This document shows positions 46,977 to 56,610 of a DNA stretch of 64,000 nucleotides, piece after piece. Each line of letters starts with the position of its first letter. The stretch's first letter is position 1. The stretch is taken from contig NZ_CP155793.1 of NCBI RefSeq assembly GCF_039729145.1, forward strand, positions 3,534,001 to 3,598,000, in the 5' to 3' direction. The notes under the pieces are model-generated. The model did not search any database. It had not been told where the DNA came from and saw nothing but the letters and a program-made list of their open reading frames with translations. The position numbers were made by a program, and so were the translations under genes. The stretch is from Microbacterium sp. SY138. Lineage in GTDB: Bacteria > Actinomycetota > Actinomycetes > Actinomycetales > Microbacteriaceae.

Positions 46977-47039
46977 ATGAACACCGTCTTTGTCGCGCTC
47001 TCCGCCGACCATCTTCCCTTCGAGGCCGCCCGCTCCTGA
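46977..47039 (+). CDS. Possible 20-codon leader peptide before the RIO-type kinase
   Basis: MNTVFVALSADHLPFEAARS, preceded by GGAGCCGAGGAC at a good distance, ends 35 bases before the GTG of the kinase gene. It could be a regulatory upstream frame or chance. The rest of the 304-base gap between the efflux gene and the kinase (46770-47073) shows only the divergent promoters. Confidence 0.35.
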   Translation: MNTVFVALSADHLPFEAARS

Positions 47040-47073
47040 TCGTGGTGTGGCCTCCTGCTCCCGGAGCCACATC

Positions 47074-47994
47074 GTGTCTGATCTCTTCGCTTCCTCGGAA
47101 GCCGCGTCCTTCGACGCATCCCCGCTCGATTCCACCGCGTTCGATCCCACCACGTTCGATCCCGCCGCCTTCGACGCCCTCGAAACCGAGCTCTCCTTCG
47201 CCGACGTCGATCCTGGCGAGGGCCAGCGCTGGTCCACGTGGCCGGCGATCACCCCCTCCGAACGCGGCCCCGAGCCGTGGCCCGCATGGGTCGTGACCTC
47301 GGCGGGCGCACTCGACACCGAGCGCGGCATCCTCAAGACCGGCAAGGAGGCCGACGTGTTCCTGCTCGAACGCGCGGTGCCGGGCGATCCCTCGCAGCAC
47401 ACGCTGCTCGCGGCGAAGCGCTACCGCAGCGCAGAACACCGCAGCTTCCACCGGTCATCCGTCTACACCGAGGGCCGCAGCACACGGAACACCCGTGATG
47501 CACGGGCCCTCGCCAAGAAGTCCGACCACGGTCGCGAGGTGGCCGCCGCGCAGTGGTCCTTCGCCGAGTTCGAGGCCCTCTGCCGCATGTGGGAGCTCGG
47601 CGCCCCGGTGCCCTATCCCGTGCAGGTGAACGGCACCGAGGTACTGATGGAGTTCCTCGGCGACGCCGACGGCACGGCCGCGCCCCGCCTGGCCCAGGTG
47701 CGCGCCGACCGCGCCGAGCTGCAGGGCTACTACGCGCAGGTGGTCGACCTGATGCGGATCTTCGCCGCAGCCGGCTTCACCCACGGCGACCTCTCGGCCT
47801 ACAACCTGCTCGTGCACGAGGGGCGCGTGCGCGTGATCGACCTGCCGCAGATCGTCGACATCATCGCGAACCCGCAGGGGCTCGACCTGCTGCACCGCGA
47901 CTGCGTGAACATCTGCGACTGGTTCACCCGCCGCCGGGTGGAGTGCGACCCCGAGGAGCTGTTCGCCGAGATGCTCGCCGCGTCGTACACGTGA
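47074..47994 (+). CDS. RIO-type atypical serine kinase
   Basis: 306 residues from a GTG at 47074 behind GGAG. A low-complexity N-terminus repeats a five-residue FDPxx unit (TAFDPTTFDPAAFDAL). The kinase core has GKEADVFLLER (nucleotide-binding loop), AAKRYR (Lys), HGDLSAYNLL (catalytic Asp) and IDLPQ (metal Asp), as in RIO1-like kinases. In archaea and eukaryotes these act in ribosome maturation; the bacterial role is not established. Confidence 0.88.
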   Translation: MSDLFASSEAASFDASPLDSTAFDPTTFDPAAFDALETELSFADVDPGEGQRWSTWPAITPSERGPEPWPAWVVTSAGALDTERGILKTGKEADVFLLERAVPGDPSQHTLLAAKRYRSAEHRSFHRSSVYTEGRSTRNTRDARALAKKSDHGREVAAAQWSFAEFEALCRMWELGAPVPYPVQVNGTEVLMEFLGDADGTAAPRLAQVRADRAELQGYYAQVVDLMRIFAAAGFTHGDLSAYNLLVHEGRVRVIDLPQIVDIIANPQGLDLLHRDCVNICDWFTRRRVECDPEELFAEMLAASYT

Positions 47995-48040
47995 GGTGTC
48001 GCCTCCGGGAGGTGTCGCCTCCGGGAGGTGTCGCATCCGG
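47993..48040. repeat. 16-bp tandem repeat overlapping the kinase stop codon
   Basis: Three units of GAGGTGTCGCMTCCGG (47993-48008, 48009-48024, 48025-48040) start within the stop codon of the RIO-type kinase gene and run into the palindromic element at 48045. Confidence 0.85.
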
Positions 48041-48044
48041 GAGG

Positions 48045-48208
48045 TTCCGGTCGCAGTTGTTGCCGCCCGGCGGCGTGCGGCGCGGCAGGAACTGCGACCG
48101 GAACCAGCGGGACGCGTGCGGCGCGGCAGGAACTGCGACCGGAACCGGCGGGACGCGTGCGGCGCGGCCGGAACCGGCGGGACGGATGCGAGCGGCAGGA
48201 GCTGCGAC
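48045..48208. repeat. Palindromic intergenic element, copy 1, with amplified right arm
   Basis: The 22-base left arm 48045-48066 pairs with 48082-48103 with two mismatches. The right arm is repeated with a 41-base period at 48123-48144, in deleted form near 48164, and partly at 48192-48208. The same hairpin occurs once, without amplification, at 55038-55096. It lies between two convergent genes and could act as a two-way terminator. Confidence 0.8.
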
Positions 48209-48209
48209 G

Positions 48210-49157
48210 TCAGGCGGCGAGGCGGGCGGCCAGCAGCGTCACGAGCTCGTAGACCACGTGGCTCGCGGCGATGCCGGTCATCTGCGCGTGATCGTAGGCG
48301 GGCGAGACCTCGACCACGTCCGCCCCGACGATGTTCTGCGATTTCAGAGCGCGCAGGATCCGCAGCAGCTCGCGACTGGTGAGCCCACCGGCCTCCGGGG
48401 TGCCGGTACCGGGTGCGTGAGCGGGGTCGAGCACGTCGATGTCGATCGACACGTACAGCGGCTTGTCGCCGATGCGCTGCAGGACGCGGGCGATGCCGGC
48501 CTCGACCCCGTGCTCCTCGATGTACTCGCTCGACACGATCGAGAAGCCCAGGCGCTCGTCGTCCTCGAGGTCCTGCTTCGAGTACAGGGGGCCGCGGGTG
48601 CCGACGTGGCAGCTGGCGGTGAGGTCGATCAGTCCCTCCTCGCTCGCCCGGCGGAAGGGGGTGCCGTGCGTGATGGGAGCCCCGAAGTAGGTGTCCCACG
48701 TGTCGAGGTGGGCGTCGAAATGCAGGACCGCGACCGGACCGTGCTTCGCGGCGACCGCCCTCAACAGTGGCAGCGCCACCGTGTGATCGCCGCCGATCGT
48801 GACGATGCGCTGCACCTGCTCGCCGAGGGCCAGCGCCGCACGCTCGACCTCGGTCACGGCCTCGGTCAGATCGAACGGGTTGACCGGGATGTCACCGGCA
48901 TCCACGACCTGCGCGATGGCGAACGGCGACACATCCTGCGCGGGGTTGTACGGCCGCAGCAGGCGCGACGACTCGCGCACGTGCGAAGGACCGAACCGCG
49001 TGCCCGGCCGGTAGCTGACGCCGGAGTCGAAGGGGATGCCGACGACCGCGATGTCGGCACGGGGCACGTCTTCGATGCGCGGCAGGCGCGCGAAGGTCGC
49101 GATGCCGGAGTAGCGGGGGTTCACGGACGCGTCGATGGGGCCCACGTTCTCGGTCAT
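48210..49157 (-). CDS. Ureohydrolase (agmatinase/guanidinobutyrase family)
   Basis: 315 residues. The binuclear manganese site is complete: GGDH (H125), DAHLD (D148, H150, D152) and SIDIDVLDP (D239, D241), and the conserved [10 protein letters not shown] follows. The enzyme hydrolyses a guanidino compound to an amine and urea; agmatine, 4-guanidinobutyrate and related substrates are possible. It follows the ThDP-enzyme gene by 44 bases in the reverse-strand cluster with an amidohydrolase and a transporter, which argues for catabolism over polyamine synthesis. Confidence 0.9.
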   Translation of the reverse strand: MTENVGPIDASVNPRYSGIATFARLPRIEDVPRADIAVVGIPFDSGVSYRPGTRFGPSHVRESSRLLRPYNPAQDVSPFAIAQVVDAGDIPVNPFDLTEAVTEVERAALALGEQVQRIVTIGGDHTVALPLLRAVAAKHGPVAVLHFDAHLDTWDTYFGAPITHGTPFRRASEEGLIDLTASCHVGTRGPLYSKQDLEDDERLGFSIVSSEYIEEHGVEAGIARVLQRIGDKPLYVSIDIDVLDPAHAPGTGTPEAGGLTSRELLRILRALKSQNIVGADVVEVSPAYDHAQMTGIAASHVVYELVTLLAARLAA

Positions 49158-49201
49158 TGCTCGTTCCTGTTCGTCGGGGTGATCTGGAGGGTCAGTGGGG
49201 C

Positions 49202-50818
49202 TCAGAGGGCATGCTGCGGGATGTGCACCAGCTGCACGCCCCCGGCGGTGATCGCGGCGCGGATGCTCGACGCGATGTCGTCGCGCCGTTCCACGCGGCG
49301 GCCGGTCGCTCCGAAGGCCGTCGCGAGCGCCGCCCAGTCCGGCTGCACCAGGTCGACGCCGATCGGGGCCATGCCGCGATCGACCTCGTTCTGCCGGATC
49401 TCGGCATACCCGCCGTTGTCGACGCACACGACCGTGACATCGAGGCGCTGCTCGACCGCGGTGACCAGCTCGTTCACGCAGAACATCAGGGCGCCGTCGC
49501 CGATCACGGTCACGACCGGGTGCTCGGTCTGCGCGACCCGTGCGCCGATCGCCGCGGGCAGGCCGTAGCCGAGGGTCGCGTAGGTGGGGGTGTAGAGCAG
49601 GGAGTGGGGATGGGCCGCCCGCAGCACGCTGCCCAGCGCCATGTAGACGATCTGGGACGAGTCGCCCGCGACGATCGCATCGTCTGGCAGGGCGTCGGCG
49701 ATGATCTCGGCGAGGGCGACCGTCTCGGGTGCGGTCTCCCGCATCTCGACGTCGATCGCCGCACGTTCGGCCGTGAGGTCGCGCGGCGCGCGGGTCTCGG
49801 CGGAGAGGGACGGCAGCAGCGCCTCCAGGACGGCGGCCGCATCGCCCGCGATCCCGACGGTCGCGGCGAGGTTCTTGTCGCGCTGCGCCGGCGAGATGTC
49901 GACGCGGATCACGGTTCCACGGGCTTCGAGTCGCGGCGCCCACAGCTCGGCCTCGCCGAGCTTCGAGCCGACCACCAGCAGCACGTCGGCGGCCTCCGCG
50001 ACCGCACGGGCCGCGGCGAGCCGCAGGTTCGAACCGAGCGAGAGCGCATGCCGTTCATCGACCACACCCTTACCGTTCAGCGTGGTCAGCACCGGGGCAC
50101 CGAGTCGCTCGGCAAGGGTCGTGACCTCGTGCGCAGCATCCACCGCTCCCCCACCGGCGACGATCACCGGGGTCTTCGCGTCGGCGAGCAGACGGGCCGC
50201 CTCGGCGAGCGCGGTCGGCTCCCCGGAGACCCGGGTCGGCACCGGGCGCGGTCGCCGCGCCTCGGCGGAGACATCGGCCGGAGCCTCCAGCACGTCGAGC
50301 GGGATCTCGATGTGCACAGGACGGGGACGACCGGTGCGGAACAGTGCGAACGCATCATGGACGGCCTCGACGGCCTCGGCCGCGCTCGTCACGCGACGAG
50401 ACCACTCGGCGATCGCGCCGACCATGGCCGTGGCGTCCTTCGTCTCGTGCAGGGTGCCCACGTCGGCGAACTCCGCACCGAGGGGCACCCCCGGTGAGAG
50501 GACGATGAGCGGCCGTGATTCGCAGAACGCCGTGCCGATCGCACTCATGGCGTTCTGCAGTCCGGGGCCCGAGGTCGTGATGACGACGCCGGGGAGGCCG
50601 GTCTGCTGCGCCCAACCGTCGGCCCCGTAGCCGGAGCCCTGCTCGTGGCGGTTCGTGACCGCGCGGATGCCGAGGTCGGCGAGCGGCCGATAGAGCTCGA
50701 GGTTGTGGGTGCCGGGGATGCCGAAGATCGCGGTCACGCCGTAGGCGCGGATCGTCTCCAGCACGGCTCGCCCTGCGGTGTCGGCGTACTGCTCCGCCGT
50801 CGTGGTGTCGGTGCTCAT
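49202..50818 (-). CDS. ThDP-dependent enzyme of the acetolactate synthase / 2-oxoacid decarboxylase superfamily
   Basis: 538 residues: Pyr domain with the activating E59 in [13 protein letters not shown], central domain with [17 protein letters not shown] domain with GDG (440-442) to NGG (468-470), the ThDP-binding motif. No acetolactate synthase small subunit or branched-chain genes lie nearby. Next to a guanidino-hydrolase it recalls AruI, the 2-ketoarginine decarboxylase of the arginine transaminase route, but the substrate is not fixed by sequence. Confidence 0.88.
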   Translation of the reverse strand: MSTDTTTAEQYADTAGRAVLETIRAYGVTAIFGIPGTHNLELYRPLADLGIRAVTNRHEQGSGYGADGWAQQTGLPGVVITTSGPGLQNAMSAIGTAFCESRPLIVLSPGVPLGAEFADVGTLHETKDATAMVGAIAEWSRRVTSAAEAVEAVHDAFALFRTGRPRPVHIEIPLDVLEAPADVSAEARRPRPVPTRVSGEPTALAEAARLLADAKTPVIVAGGGAVDAAHEVTTLAERLGAPVLTTLNGKGVVDERHALSLGSNLRLAAARAVAEAADVLLVVGSKLGEAELWAPRLEARGTVIRVDISPAQRDKNLAATVGIAGDAAAVLEALLPSLSAETRAPRDLTAERAAIDVEMRETAPETVALAEIIADALPDDAIVAGDSSQIVYMALGSVLRAAHPHSLLYTPTYATLGYGLPAAIGARVAQTEHPVVTVIGDGALMFCVNELVTAVEQRLDVTVVCVDNGGYAEIRQNEVDRGMAPIGVDLVQPDWAALATAFGATGRRVERRDDIASSIRAAITAGGVQLVHIPQHAL

Positions 50819-50828
50819 CGTGTCATCC

Positions 50829-52496
50829 TCACACCTGGTGACGACGCGTGCCGTCGACCCAGGTCTCGCGCACCGTGATCGCCGAGATCTCCTCGGCCGG
50901 CACGACCAGCGGGTCGCCGGAGAGCACCACGAAGTCGGCGTACTTGCCGATTTCGAGCGAACCCAGGTCGTCTTCGCGCCCGATCGATACGGCACCCTCG
51001 ATCGTGTGTGCGCGCAGGGCCGCGAGCGCGGAGACCCGCAGGTCGTCCGGCCCGAGCTTGTGTCCGCGGCGGGTGACGCGGGTGACGGCGGTCTGGATGG
51101 CTTCGAGCGGGATCGGCTCGGCGACCGGAGCATCCGACGAGATGGTGAACGGCACACCCGCCCGCTCGAACTCTCCGAGCGGGTTGAAGCGCTCGCCCGG
51201 GGTGCCGATGGCCTCTTCCACGCCCTCACCCCAGTTGAAGTAGTGCTGGGTCTGGTTGACCGGACGGATTCCGGAGAGGGCCATCCGCTCGATCTGCTCG
51301 GGCGTGGGCAGGCCGCAGTGCTCGATGCGGTGGCGGGCGTCGGCATCCGGATGCTCGGCGAGCGCGGCCTCGATCGCCGACACGACCATCTCGATCGCGG
51401 TAGGCGACTGGGCGTGCGTGGCGGTCTGCAGCCCCGCGGCGTGCGCTCTGCTGATGAGCCCCGCGTACTCGGCGGGCTCGTGGTAGAGCTGCCCGGTACG
51501 GCACGGGTCGCCGACGTAGCCGTCGGGGAAGTACGCGGTCCAGCCACCGAGCGTGCCGTCGGCATAGAACTTGATGCCGGCGAAGCTCAGGTGCGCGTTG
51601 CCGAACTGCCCGACGAGCCCCATCTCGAGCGCCTCGTCGAGCAGGTGCGAGAGCAGGTACATCGACACCCGCAGCTCCAGGCGCCCGGCCTCGGCGAGTC
51701 GCAGGTACATGTCGAACTCGCGGCGCGTGACCTGCGCGTCGCCGATCGAGGTGACCCCGCCGGCGAGGAACCGCTGGGTCGCGGCGTCCAGCTGACGCAG
51801 GTGCTCCTCGGGCTCGTCGGCGAGGTGGAAGTTCGGACCGTGGTGGCCGATCTTCACGCCATGCACTCCGGTGAGGATGTTGCACGCGGCATCCGACAGC
51901 TCGCCGGTCAGCTCGCCCTCGGCATCGCGGAAGAACTCACCGCCCTCGGGGTTCGGGGTGTCGCGGTCGACGCCGTTGATCGTGAGGGTGTGCGAGTTCA
52001 CGACCCCACCGTGGCCGGAGGCGTTCATGAGGTACACCTCGCGGTCGGCGGCGACCTCGTCGAGCTCGAAGCGGGTGGGATGCCGCTTCTCGGCGAGGTT
52101 GCGCTGCTCGTAGCCGTAGCCGCGCACCGGGCGCCCCGCGGGCAGGTCGGCAGCCGCGGCCTTCAGCAGGGCCACGATCTCGGGGATGCTGCCTGCCTTC
52201 TCGGGCCCGCAGTCGACCCAGCTCATCATCTGCCCGAACATGAGCGGATGCGCGTGGGCGTCGACGAAGCCGGGGACCACGACCCCGTCGCCGAGGTCGA
52301 TGCGCTCCGGAGAGAGCCCACCCCGCTCGGCCGCGGCCTCGCAGTCGGCGAGGGTGCCGATCGCGAGGATCCGCCCGCGATCGGTCAGCATCGCCGTGGC
52401 GGTGGAGGCCGCGACATCCGCCGTGTGGATCGCGTGCGCGGTCAGCAGGACGGGTGCCGTCTGGGCCGAGCGGTCGAAGGGGGTGAGCTTTCTCAT
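50829..52496 (-). CDS. YtcJ-like metal-dependent amidohydrolase
   Basis: 555 residues. The barrel's first metal motif is FVDAHAHPLMFG (H81, H83); further ligands fall in NASGHGGVVNSH, the THAQSPTAI strand and the HRIEHCGLP strand, and TISSDAPVAEPIP supplies the last Asp. The family hydrolyses amides such as N-substituted formamides. 10 bases after it begins the ThDP gene in transcription order, so the two are probably co-transcribed. Confidence 0.87.
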   Translation of the reverse strand: MRKLTPFDRSAQTAPVLLTAHAIHTADVAASTATAMLTDRGRILAIGTLADCEAAAERGGLSPERIDLGDGVVVPGFVDAHAHPLMFGQMMSWVDCGPEKAGSIPEIVALLKAAAADLPAGRPVRGYGYEQRNLAEKRHPTRFELDEVAADREVYLMNASGHGGVVNSHTLTINGVDRDTPNPEGGEFFRDAEGELTGELSDAACNILTGVHGVKIGHHGPNFHLADEPEEHLRQLDAATQRFLAGGVTSIGDAQVTRREFDMYLRLAEAGRLELRVSMYLLSHLLDEALEMGLVGQFGNAHLSFAGIKFYADGTLGGWTAYFPDGYVGDPCRTGQLYHEPAEYAGLISRAHAAGLQTATHAQSPTAIEMVVSAIEAALAEHPDADARHRIEHCGLPTPEQIERMALSGIRPVNQTQHYFNWGEGVEEAIGTPGERFNPLGEFERAGVPFTISSDAPVAEPIPLEAIQTAVTRVTRRGHKLGPDDLRVSALAALRAHTIEGAVSIGREDDLGSLEIGKYADFVVLSGDPLVVPAEEISAITVRETWVDGTRRHQV

Positions 52497-52555
52497 GGGG
52501 AACCTGTTCGCGGTCGTGGCGTGCGGGAGGGGACGTCGTCGGGGTCGGTGCGCCG

Positions 52556-53893
52556 TCAGGGCAGGCGGTTCGCCGTCGTGTCCGTGCGTGCGGTGAAGGA
52601 CGCCGTCACGGGTGCCTCGTCGGAGTGCTGCGGCGCGAGCCGCGTGCAGATCCCGGCGATGAGCGCCATGCCGATGAACATCGCGATCACCGACCAGATG
52701 CTGCCGGTCCAGGCGATGAGCTGCGTCGCGAACCAGGGCGAGAAGCCAGCCCAGACAGCCGCGCCCACGCCGTACGACAGCGCGATCGAGGTGTAGCGAG
52801 CCTGCGGACGGAACATCTGCGAGAGCAGTGCGGCGATCGGCGCATAGGTCGCGCTCATCGCGATGCGCACCAACGAGGCGAACAGGAAGATGAGCGGCTC
52901 GATGCGTCCGGGCAGGATCAGCAGGAACGGCACGAACGTGAGCACCGAGGTGATCAGGCCGATGTACATGACGTTCTTGCGGCCCCACTTGTCGCCCAGC
53001 CAGGCGACGGGGAGGGTCACGACGAACTCCACGAAGGAGGCGATCGTCATGGCGTCGAGGATGACCTGTTCACTGATCGCGACCGTGTCGCCGGTGGCGT
53101 AGGCCGTGGCGAAGGTGGTGGCCAGGTAGTAGCCGCCGGTCGAGATCGGCAGGATGCCGATGCCGAGCAGGATCGGACGCCAGTTGGTGCGCAGGGCGAA
53201 GGCCAGCGGCATCGACTGCTTGCGTCCCTCGACCTTCGCCTCGAAGACCGGCGTCTCCTCGACGCGGTAGCGCACCCAGAAGCCGACGCCGACCAGCACG
53301 ATCGACAGCAGGAACGGGATGCGCCAGCCTCCGTTGATGATGAAGTCGTCGCCCATGCGGGTCATGATCGCGAAGATGCCCGAGGCGAGAAGGGCACCGG
53401 CCGGGTTGCCGAGCTGCGTGAAGCCGCCGTAGAAGGTCTTGGACTTCTCGGGGGCGTGCTCGACGCTCATGAGCACCGCCCCGCCCCACTCGCCGCCGAC
53501 GGCGAGGCCCTGCACCGCACGGAGCAGGATGAGGAGGATCGGGGCGAGGATGCCGATGTTCTCGTACGTGGGCAGGCAGCCCACGAGCACCGTGGCCGCG
53601 CCCATCATCAGCAGCGTGATCACGAGCGACGTGCGCCGGCCGAGCTTGTCGCCGATGTGCCCGAAGATGATGCCACCGAGCGGGCGGACGAGGAAGGCGA
53701 CAGCGAAGGTCGCGAAGGCTGCTGCGGTCTCGGCCAGTCGGTCGCCGCTCGGGAAGAACAGCGGACCGAAGACGAGCGCCGCGGCGGTCGCGTAGACGTA
53801 GAAGTCGTACCACTCGATGGTGGTACCGACGAAGGCGGCGATGCCGGCGCGGCGCGCCCGGCTGTGGGTGCCGCTGGTGGGGGTAGTGGTCAT
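52556..53893 (-). CDS. MHS-family (metabolite:proton symporter) MFS importer
   Basis: 445 residues with 12 membrane helices. GTTIEWYDFYVYATAAALVF in helix 1, HIGDKLGRRTSLV (motif A) and the charged RVEETPVFEAKVEGRKQSMP middle loop are hallmarks of the ShiA/ProP/KgtP group that imports organic acids, betaines and shikimate. First gene of the cluster, presumably bringing in its substrate. Divergent from the Lrp-type regulator gene. Confidence 0.92.
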   Translation of the reverse strand: MTTTPTSGTHSRARRAGIAAFVGTTIEWYDFYVYATAAALVFGPLFFPSGDRLAETAAAFATFAVAFLVRPLGGIIFGHIGDKLGRRTSLVITLLMMGAATVLVGCLPTYENIGILAPILLILLRAVQGLAVGGEWGGAVLMSVEHAPEKSKTFYGGFTQLGNPAGALLASGIFAIMTRMGDDFIINGGWRIPFLLSIVLVGVGFWVRYRVEETPVFEAKVEGRKQSMPLAFALRTNWRPILLGIGILPISTGGYYLATTFATAYATGDTVAISEQVILDAMTIASFVEFVVTLPVAWLGDKWGRKNVMYIGLITSVLTFVPFLLILPGRIEPLIFLFASLVRIAMSATYAPIAALLSQMFRPQARYTSIALSYGVGAAVWAGFSPWFATQLIAWTGSIWSVIAMFIGMALIAGICTRLAPQHSDEAPVTASFTARTDTTANRLP

Positions 53894-54104
53894 GGGGGGT
53901 GCCCGCTCCTTTGCGGAAGATGTCGGATAGCGAAGGATGCTACGGACGTGCAGCGCTGCCAGCAAGGGCAGAACTCCAGCGATAACGGGGATTCACTGGA
54001 TATATGATCGCGCATCCGCACAATGCACGCCTTCCCGATGGCAAGCCTGCCTCCTACACTGAACTTGCGCACGACGAAGCGTGCGATCGCGGGAAACTGA
54101 CGAA

Positions 54105-55013
54105 ATGAGCGGAACCATGGATTTCGACGCCGAACTCATCCGCGCACTGCAGGAAGACGGCCGCGCCAGCATCCTCTCGCTCGCGCAACGGCTCGGGCAG
54201 TCCCGGGCCGCGGTCGCCGCCCGGCTGCGCACGATGCTCGCCGACCGCACCGTGCGGGTCGTGGCCGCCGTCGACCCGGTCTTCCTCGGCCAGCACGTGC
54301 TCGCCCACGTGTCGATCCGCACCGACGGGTCGGTCGAACTCGTGGCCGAGCACCTGCGCGACATGAGCGAGACCGTGCTGGTGTCGGCGGTGGGCGGGGC
54401 GCACGACGTGGTCACCGAGGTGCGCGTCGGCTCGATGTCGGAGCTGCACGACCTGTTGGCCCTGATCCGCGCGATCGACGGCGTCCTCGATATCAGCACG
54501 ATCATCTACTCGACCGTGATCAAGGGCTTCTTCGTCTCGGAGTACCACGGCGGGGTCACGCTCGACACGATCGACGAGGCGCTGATCGAACAGCTGCAGG
54601 CCGATGGGCGCAAGAGCTTCCGCGCGCTGGGCGACGAGGTGCGCCTCTCCCCCTCGGCCGTCGCGACAAGGGTGCAGCGGATGATCGACGCCGGGGTGAT
54701 CAAGATCAGCGCGGTGGAGGCTCGCGGGCTCGCGCACCGGCAGCTGTCGATGGGCGTCGGCATGACGCTCGGCGACGACGACGAAGCCGTGATCGACGAG
54801 CTACGACGCGGGCGCGGTGTGGATTTCGCCGCGCGCACCCTCGGCCGTTTCGACGCCGTGGCCACGCTCGTCGAGCCATCGGCCGGAGCCCTGTACGCCA
54901 GTCTGGAGCGTCTGCGCGCGCTGCCGGGAGTCACGCGCATCGAGGCCTGGCTGCACCTCGCCGTGCTCAAGGAGGACTACGCCCGCACGTTGCGCCCTCT
55001 CCGCACGGACTGA
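54105..55013 (+). CDS. Double-length Lrp/AsnC-family regulator
   Basis: 302 residues, twice the usual 150. Two helix-turn-helix units (FDAELIRALQEDGRASILSL near residue 7 and TIDEALIEQLQADGRKSFRA near 152) are each followed by a RAM-like ligand domain, so two Lrp modules are fused head to tail. The ATG at 54105 fits the first module's start. It is divergent from the MHS transporter and is the likely regulator of the reverse-strand catabolic cluster. Confidence 0.9.
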   Translation: MSGTMDFDAELIRALQEDGRASILSLAQRLGQSRAAVAARLRTMLADRTVRVVAAVDPVFLGQHVLAHVSIRTDGSVELVAEHLRDMSETVLVSAVGGAHDVVTEVRVGSMSELHDLLALIRAIDGVLDISTIIYSTVIKGFFVSEYHGGVTLDTIDEALIEQLQADGRKSFRALGDEVRLSPSAVATRVQRMIDAGVIKISAVEARGLAHRQLSMGVGMTLGDDDEAVIDELRRGRGVDFAARTLGRFDAVATLVEPSAGALYASLERLRALPGVTRIEAWLHLAVLKEDYARTLRPLRTD

Positions 55014-55037
55014 GTCGCATCCCCCACCGTTCCTCCG

Positions 55038-55096
55038 TTCCGGTCGCAGTTGCTGCCGCCTCCGGCGCGTTCGCGCGGCAGGAGCTGCGACCGGAA
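55038..55096. repeat. Palindromic intergenic element, copy 2
   Basis: Arms 55038-55059 and 55075-55096 (22 bases, two mismatches) enclose a 15-base loop. The arms match those at 48045-48103. It lies 25 bases after the Lrp-type stop codon and 73 bases before the next gene, a suitable place for a terminator. Confidence 0.8.
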
Positions 55097-55168
55097 CGAG
55101 CGTGACCCCGGAATATCAGTACGGCGCGCCGTCACCGGGCGTTCACCGGGGACCGCCAGACTTCGAGA

Positions 55169-56575
55169 ATGAGCGAAACCGAGGGGCACGGCGCCGTGCC
55201 CGAGCCCGTGGCGACCGCGAACAGCGGCGCCGTGGCCGTCGTCGGCCTCGACCTGCGCGGCGAGACGCCGGCACCGAAGAAGCAGGTCTACTCCTGGGCG
55301 CTGTGGGATTGGGCGACGCAGCCCTTCAACACCGTCATCCTGACGTTCATCTTCACGGCGCTGTACCTGACGACCGACGCATTCCTCCCCGCCGACGTCG
55401 CCGCCCTCGACCCGAACAGCCGGGCGCACGAGGCGGCCATCGCCGATCTCACCTCAGGCCTGGGACTCGGCTCCACCATCGCGGCCTTCGCGATCCTGCT
55501 CCTCGCACCGGTGCTCGGTCAGCGCGCCGACGCGGCGGGACGGCAGAAGCTCTGGCTCGGCATAGGCACGGGCGCGCTCATCCTGTGCATGTTCGGGCTC
55601 TGGTTCGTCGAGCCCACCCCCACGCTCTTCTGGCTCGGCGTGGCACTGATCTCGGCCGGCTCGGTGTTCGGCGAGATCGCGGCGGTCAACTCGAATGCCA
55701 TGCTGATCGGCATCGCGAACCCCAAGACCGTGGGGCGCATCTCGGGACTCGGCTGGGGGTTCGGCTACCTCGGCGGCATCATCGCCCTGGTCATCGTGAT
55801 CGTCTTCTACATGATGGACTGGTTCGGCCTCCCCTCCGACGGCGGACTGCCGTTCCGCATCATCGCGGTCGGCTGCGCGGTCTGGGCGATCGTGTTCAGC
55901 ATCCCGATCTTCTTGAACGTGCCGGAGCCCTCCCTCGGCCGCCCCGAGCGCAAGGTCGGCTTCTTCGCCTCCTACGGCCTGCTGGTCAAGGACGTCATCG
56001 GCCTCTACCGCTCCCCCGAGACGCGGCCGACGTTCTGGTTCCTGCTCGCGAGCGCCGTGTTCCGCGATGGGTTGGGCGGCGTCTTCGCGTTCGGCGCCGT
56101 GATCGGGTCGACGGTCTTCCACTTCGCCTTCCTCGACATCGTGATCTTCGGCATCGCCGCCAACCTCATCGCGGGCATCTCCACGATCATCGCCGGACGC
56201 TTCGACGACCGGTTCGGCCCCAAGCGGATCATCCTGCTGTCGCTCGGCTCGATGGTGGTCGCCGGTCTCGGCGTGTTCTTCCTGCGCGACGGCGGGACCA
56301 TCGTCTTCTGGATCGGCGGACTCATCCTCTGCGCCTTCGTCGGTCCCGCACAGGCCTCCGCCCGCTCCTTCCTCGCGAGGGTCACCCCGGCCGGACGCGA
56401 GGGTGAGATCTTCGGGCTGTACGCCACGACCGGTCGGGCCGCGAGCTGGATGGCCTCCGGCGCGTGGACGCTCCTGATCGTGCTCACCGCCCAGACGGCG
56501 TTCGGCATCCTCGGCATCGTGATCGTCCTGATCGCGGGCTTCCTGCTCCTGCTGCCGGTGAAAGCGCCGCGCTGA
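55169..56575 (+). CDS. UMF1-family (Atg22-like) MFS transporter
   Basis: 468 residues, about 11-12 membrane helices. The N-terminal YSWALWDWATQPFNTVILTFIF is the UMF1 signature, GPAQASARSFLARVTPAGREGEIFGLYATTGRAASW lies in the second half. Substrates of bacterial members are mostly unknown. A perfect ACGGCGCGCCGT palindrome lies at 55121-55132 in its promoter region. Confidence 0.88.
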   Translation: MSETEGHGAVPEPVATANSGAVAVVGLDLRGETPAPKKQVYSWALWDWATQPFNTVILTFIFTALYLTTDAFLPADVAALDPNSRAHEAAIADLTSGLGLGSTIAAFAILLLAPVLGQRADAAGRQKLWLGIGTGALILCMFGLWFVEPTPTLFWLGVALISAGSVFGEIAAVNSNAMLIGIANPKTVGRISGLGWGFGYLGGIIALVIVIVFYMMDWFGLPSDGGLPFRIIAVGCAVWAIVFSIPIFLNVPEPSLGRPERKVGFFASYGLLVKDVIGLYRSPETRPTFWFLLASAVFRDGLGGVFAFGAVIGSTVFHFAFLDIVIFGIAANLIAGISTIIAGRFDDRFGPKRIILLSLGSMVVAGLGVFFLRDGGTIVFWIGGLILCAFVGPAQASARSFLARVTPAGREGEIFGLYATTGRAASWMASGAWTLLIVLTAQTAFGILGIVIVLIAGFLLLLPVKAPR

Positions 56576-56610
56576 CGACCCGTGTCGCGCGGCGGGAGTA
56601 GCCTGACCGC

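Noticed and set aside
49202-50818. Naming the ThDP enzyme as acetolactate synthase
   Set aside because: No regulatory subunit or branched-chain amino acid genes adjoin it; the catabolic neighbours fit a 2-oxoacid decarboxylase or related lyase better.
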